38,142 nucleotides of DNA, from positions 1 through 38,142 of the forward strand of contig JAFMGZ010000034.1 in NCBI GenBank assembly GCA_017854855.1. The letters run 5' to 3'. A model generated the notes under the pieces. The model searched no databases. It was not told where the DNA came from and worked only from the letters and a program-made list of their open reading frames with translations. A program made the position numbers and the translations under genes. Positions 35,589-38,142 of this stretch are shown here, one piece after another (the first letter of the stretch is position 1; every line of letters begins with the position of its first letter). Source of the DNA: Sulfitobacter sp. (GTDB lineage Bacteria; Pseudomonadota; Alphaproteobacteria; Rhodobacterales; Rhodobacteraceae).

Positions 35589-36578
35589 ATGCAAGCGATC
35601 ATCTATTCAGAATTGGGCACCGCACGTGATGTCCTGCGCCTCGAAACCCTTGACGATGTGCCCCCCCAAAAGGGCGAAGTCACCGTGCGCCTGCAGTTTT
35701 CGGGCGTGAACCCTTCAGATGTGAAATCACGCCGGGGTCGCCCTGGTCAGGCCAAACCCGCCTTTGACCGGATCATCCCGCACAGCGACGGTGCCGGCGT
35801 GATCGAGGCCGTGGGTGAGGGCGTGGACCCCGCCCGTATCGGACAGGCCGTGTGGATCTGGAACGGTCAATGGCAGCGCCCCTTCGGCACCGCCGCCACG
35901 CATATCACCCTGCCCACCGAGATGGCCGTGCCCCTGCCAGCCGGTGTCAGCCCCCAGACCGGCGCGATCCTTGGCATTCCGGGCCTCACGGCGGCGCAGG
36001 CCGTGTTTGGCGGCGGCGACATCAAGGGGCAAACCGTGGTGATCAGCGGCGGTGCGGGCACCGTCGGCCTCTTGGCGGTTCAGCTGGCGAAATGGGGCGG
36101 TGCAAAGGTGATCGCGACCTGCAGCCCGCGCGACAATGACCGCGTCAAAGCCGCCGGTGCCGATGCTGTGCTGGATTACAGCGCGCCTGATCTTGCCGCA
36201 CAGATCCTTGCCGCCAACGACGGCGCGCTGATCCCGACAGTGATCGAGGTCGAGTTTGGCGTGAACATCGGGCTGGATGCAGAGGTGGTGGCCCCTAACG
36301 GGCGACTGGCGGTCTATGGTTCAGCCAAGCAGATGGAACCGACGCTGCCGTTCCTTCCGCTCTTGTTCAAGGCGGTGACCATCGACATCATCCTGATCTA
36401 CCTGCTGCCAAAACCGGAACGCGACGCGATGATCGACAAGCTGCACGCGGCTTTGGCCGACGGGGCGCTGGTCTGTCCGGTGGAACATGTCTTTGCCCTG
36501 TCCCAGACCGTCACCGCCCATGAAGCCGTCGAGGCAGGTGGCCGCACCGGGGCCGTGCTGATCGATTGCGCATCATAA
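35589..36578 (+). CDS. MDR-family NADPH:quinone reductase-like oxidoreductase
   Basis: A 329-residue zinc-independent alcohol dehydrogenase-like protein, quinone-oxidoreductase branch. It has the GroES-like N-terminal domain (RLQFSGVNPSDVKSRRG, HSDGAGVIEAVGEGV) and the Rossmann half (TVVISGGAGTVGLLAVQLAKWGGAKVIAT), without zinc-binding cysteines. It would reduce quinones or enals with NADPH. The ATG at 35589 (MQAIIYSE) has AGGACAG ahead; the frame stays open for 204 bases upstream through the repeat region, but that part does not look like protein. Transcription starts in the structured intergenic region 35234-35588. Confidence 0.9.
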   Translation: MQAIIYSELGTARDVLRLETLDDVPPQKGEVTVRLQFSGVNPSDVKSRRGRPGQAKPAFDRIIPHSDGAGVIEAVGEGVDPARIGQAVWIWNGQWQRPFGTAATHITLPTEMAVPLPAGVSPQTGAILGIPGLTAAQAVFGGGDIKGQTVVISGGAGTVGLLAVQLAKWGGAKVIATCSPRDNDRVKAAGADAVLDYSAPDLAAQILAANDGALIPTVIEVEFGVNIGLDAEVVAPNGRLAVYGSAKQMEPTLPFLPLLFKAVTIDIILIYLLPKPERDAMIDKLHAALADGALVCPVEHVFALSQTVTAHEAVEAGGRTGAVLIDCAS

Positions 36579-36685
36579 CGCCATACCACCTGGCACCCTA
36601 ACCCGGCCCTGACCCGACAGCGTGTTTGCCATGGTGCAAATCACGTCCTAGGCTGGGCCGGTTTACACCCAACCGGATGACCCCC

Positions 36686-38005
36686 ATGCGCCTGCTTGCC
36701 CTTTTACTATGCCTGTTTCTGCCGCTCAGCGGTCATGCGCAAACCGCCGATCAGCCAACAGGCACGATTACGGTAGAGGACAACGCCAGCGCAGACGCCG
36801 CAATCGCCAACCGCATTCGCGACATCCTGTCGGAACTTGACGGATATGATGACATCAGCGTCACCGTGTCCTCCGGTATTGTCACCCTGCGCGGCACCAT
36901 CTTGGATGCCGCGGCCGCCACCCGGCTGAATGACCTTGTGGGCCGGGTGCAGGGGGTCGTGGCCATCGAAAACGATGTGGTGGAAACAACCGATGTGGTC
37001 GAACGGCTGAACCCCGCCTTCGACAGGTTCAAGGCCCGCGCCACACAATTGATCGCCCTGTCGCCACTGGCGCTGGTGGCCTTGGGCGTCTTTGTGCTGG
37101 TCATTGCCTTTGGCTTTTGGCTGGCCCGGCGCAAGCAACCATGGGACAGGTTGTCACCAAACGCCTTTATCGCAGACATCTACCGCCAGGTCATTCGGCT
37201 GATCTTTGTCATTGGCGGGCTGGTGGTGGCGCTGGACATTCTGGGGGCCACGGCGCTGTTGTCGGGCATTCTGGGGGCTGCCGGGATCGCAGGGCTTGCC
37301 ATCGGTTTCGCGGTCCGCGACACGGTGGAAAATTTCATCGCCTCGGTCATGCTGTCGATCCGCCAGCCCTTTCGCCCCAATGATACGGTTGAAATCGACG
37401 GCGACACCGGCAAGGTGATCCGGCTGACGTCACGCGCCACGATCCTGCTCAGCTTTGATGGCAATCACATCCGCATTCCAAACGCGACCGTCTTCAAAAG
37501 CCGGATCGTCAATTTCTCGCGCAATGCAGAGCGGCGGTTCACATTTTCCCTGTCCGTGTCAGGCGAAACCGATCTGGCGCAGGCCCAGCATCTGGCGCAG
37601 CAGGTGCTGACGGATCTGCCCTTTGTCCTATCGGTGCCCGAAGCGTCGGTCTGGATAGAATCGGTGGACGATTCATCGGTCACCCTCAGCATGGCCGGCT
37701 GGATCAATCAAAACGAAACCAATATCGTGCTGGCCCGCTCAGAGGCAATCCGCCTGACCCAGGCCGCCTTTGACGCAGCAGGCATGGCGGCCCCCTTCCC
37801 GACCTACCGTCTGCAGACCTTTGCGGAAGCGCCTGCGGCACCACAGCCCCCCACAGCCGCCCCAGAGCCCGTCCCAACACCCCAGCCCGCCCCGGTACAG
37901 GATGTGGACGCCACAGCAGACAAGGAATTGGAGCAAATCGTCGATCAGGAACGCGCCGAACTGTCCCGCCATGACCTGCTGACCGAGAATGCTTCGGAAG
38001 AATAG
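36686..38005 (+). CDS. Mechanosensitive channel (MscS family) with BON domain
   Basis: A 439-residue small-conductance mechanosensitive channel with an extra periplasmic domain. In order: signal peptide (MRLLALLLCLFLPLSGHAQ), BON domain (about 35-100; VTVSSGIVTLRGTI, AIENDV), membrane helices at about 125-147, 168-187 and 190-222 (the pore helix, GAAGIAGLAIGFAVRDTVENF), the beta domain (VEIDGDTGKVIRLTSRATIL) and an alpha-beta C-terminal domain, ending in a proline-rich linker (PAAPQPPTAAPEPVPTPQPAP) and an acidic tail. It would let solutes out during hypo-osmotic shock. The start at 36686 gives a clean signal peptide; ATG at 36677 is an alternative. Confidence 0.9.
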   Translation: MRLLALLLCLFLPLSGHAQTADQPTGTITVEDNASADAAIANRIRDILSELDGYDDISVTVSSGIVTLRGTILDAAAATRLNDLVGRVQGVVAIENDVVETTDVVERLNPAFDRFKARATQLIALSPLALVALGVFVLVIAFGFWLARRKQPWDRLSPNAFIADIYRQVIRLIFVIGGLVVALDILGATALLSGILGAAGIAGLAIGFAVRDTVENFIASVMLSIRQPFRPNDTVEIDGDTGKVIRLTSRATILLSFDGNHIRIPNATVFKSRIVNFSRNAERRFTFSLSVSGETDLAQAQHLAQQVLTDLPFVLSVPEASVWIESVDDSSVTLSMAGWINQNETNIVLARSEAIRLTQAAFDAAGMAAPFPTYRLQTFAEAPAAPQPPTAAPEPVPTPQPAPVQDVDATADKELEQIVDQERAELSRHDLLTENASEE

Positions 38006-38026
38006 ACATTTTTGCCAAAACGGGTC

Positions 38027-38055
38027 TTGCGCTATGCGCGCAGGCCGCTTAATTA
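38027..38055 (+). promoter_or_regulatory. Candidate tRNA-Gln promoter
   Basis: TTGCGC (38027-38032) and TAATTA (38050-38055) are 17 bases apart, 12 bases ahead of the tRNA. The -10 lies within the inverted repeat GCCGCT-TAATT-AGCGGC (38044-38060), which could also serve to end transcription from the mscS-type gene. Confidence 0.45.
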
Positions 38056-38066
38056 GCGGCTCACGT

Positions 38067-38141
38067 TGGGATGTAGCCAAGTGGTAAGGCAACTGTTTTT
38101 GGTACAGTGTACCGTAGGTTCGAATCCTACCATCCCAGCCA
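38067..38141 (+). tRNA. trnQ: tRNA-Gln (anticodon UUG)
   Basis: A full cloverleaf: acceptor stem TGGGATG/CATCCCA, D-arm around GTAGCCAAGTGGTAAGGC, anticodon stem ACTGT/ACAGT with loop TTTTGGT giving anticodon TTG, T-arm GTAGG-TTCGAAT-CCTAC, discriminator G and encoded CCA at 38139-38141. The U1-A72 acceptor pair is typical for glutamine tRNAs. It reads CAA (and CAG by wobble). Confidence 0.97.
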
Positions 38142-38142
38142 C

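Overview
The window looks like a stretch of core chromosome from an alphaproteobacterium of the Rhodobacteraceae (Roseobacter-type). The grounds are high GC with C/G-rich third codon positions, a B12-dependent class II ribonucleotide reductase, a short HisG paired with HisZ, a divergent HisRS with eukaryote-like motifs, a DUF1489 gene, and several roseobacter-style catabolic oxidoreductases. No phage genes, transposases, integrases, CRISPR arrays or rRNA genes were found. Genus cannot be fixed from the sequence alone.

Left part (1-4480), leftward genes: a PLP-dependent group II amino-acid decarboxylase, an M20 metallopeptidase/deacylase and a YczE/YitT-type membrane protein. Middle-left (4478-14651): nrdJ (leftward) with a promoter overlapped by two NrdR boxes, divergent from a DUF1489 gene; the tightly overlapped hisS-hisZ-hisG operon (leftward); slyX (rightward); and dnaE (leftward).

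Centre (14830-24062): one rightward operon of seven genes, xdhA-xdhB-xdhC (xanthine dehydrogenase and its molybdenum-cofactor chaperone) followed by an ATPase, two permeases and a BMP-family binding protein. Most junctions overlap by 1-10 bases and the operon ends in a strong intrinsic terminator. The simplest reading is one unit for uptake of purine nucleosides or bases and oxidation of hypoxanthine/xanthine.

Right part (24226-38142): a glutathione-S-transferase-like gene; a three-gene overlapping unit (aldo/keto reductase, D-amino-acid/D-arginine-dehydrogenase-like flavoprotein, DUF938 methyltransferase); leftward genes for a dimethylglycine/sarcosine dehydrogenase-like protein, a D-lactate/glycolate FAD dehydrogenase, gamma-glutamyltransferase and a D-2-hydroxyacid dehydrogenase; then rightward genes for an exported SH3-domain protein, an NADPH:quinone-reductase-like MDR protein, a BON-MscS mechanosensitive channel, and tRNA-Gln(UUG) at the right edge.

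Most interesting non-coding signals: the two NrdR boxes on the nrdJ promoter; a 23-base repeat shared between the xdhA coding sequence (in frame, in a linker) and a hairpin-bearing intergenic element near ggt; and a 355-base intergenic region (35234-35588) with several inverted repeats, a perfect 16-base palindrome and four tandem 13-base repeats. I found no clear candidate for a wholly new multi-gene system; the 35.2-35.6 kb region is the best unexplained structure.
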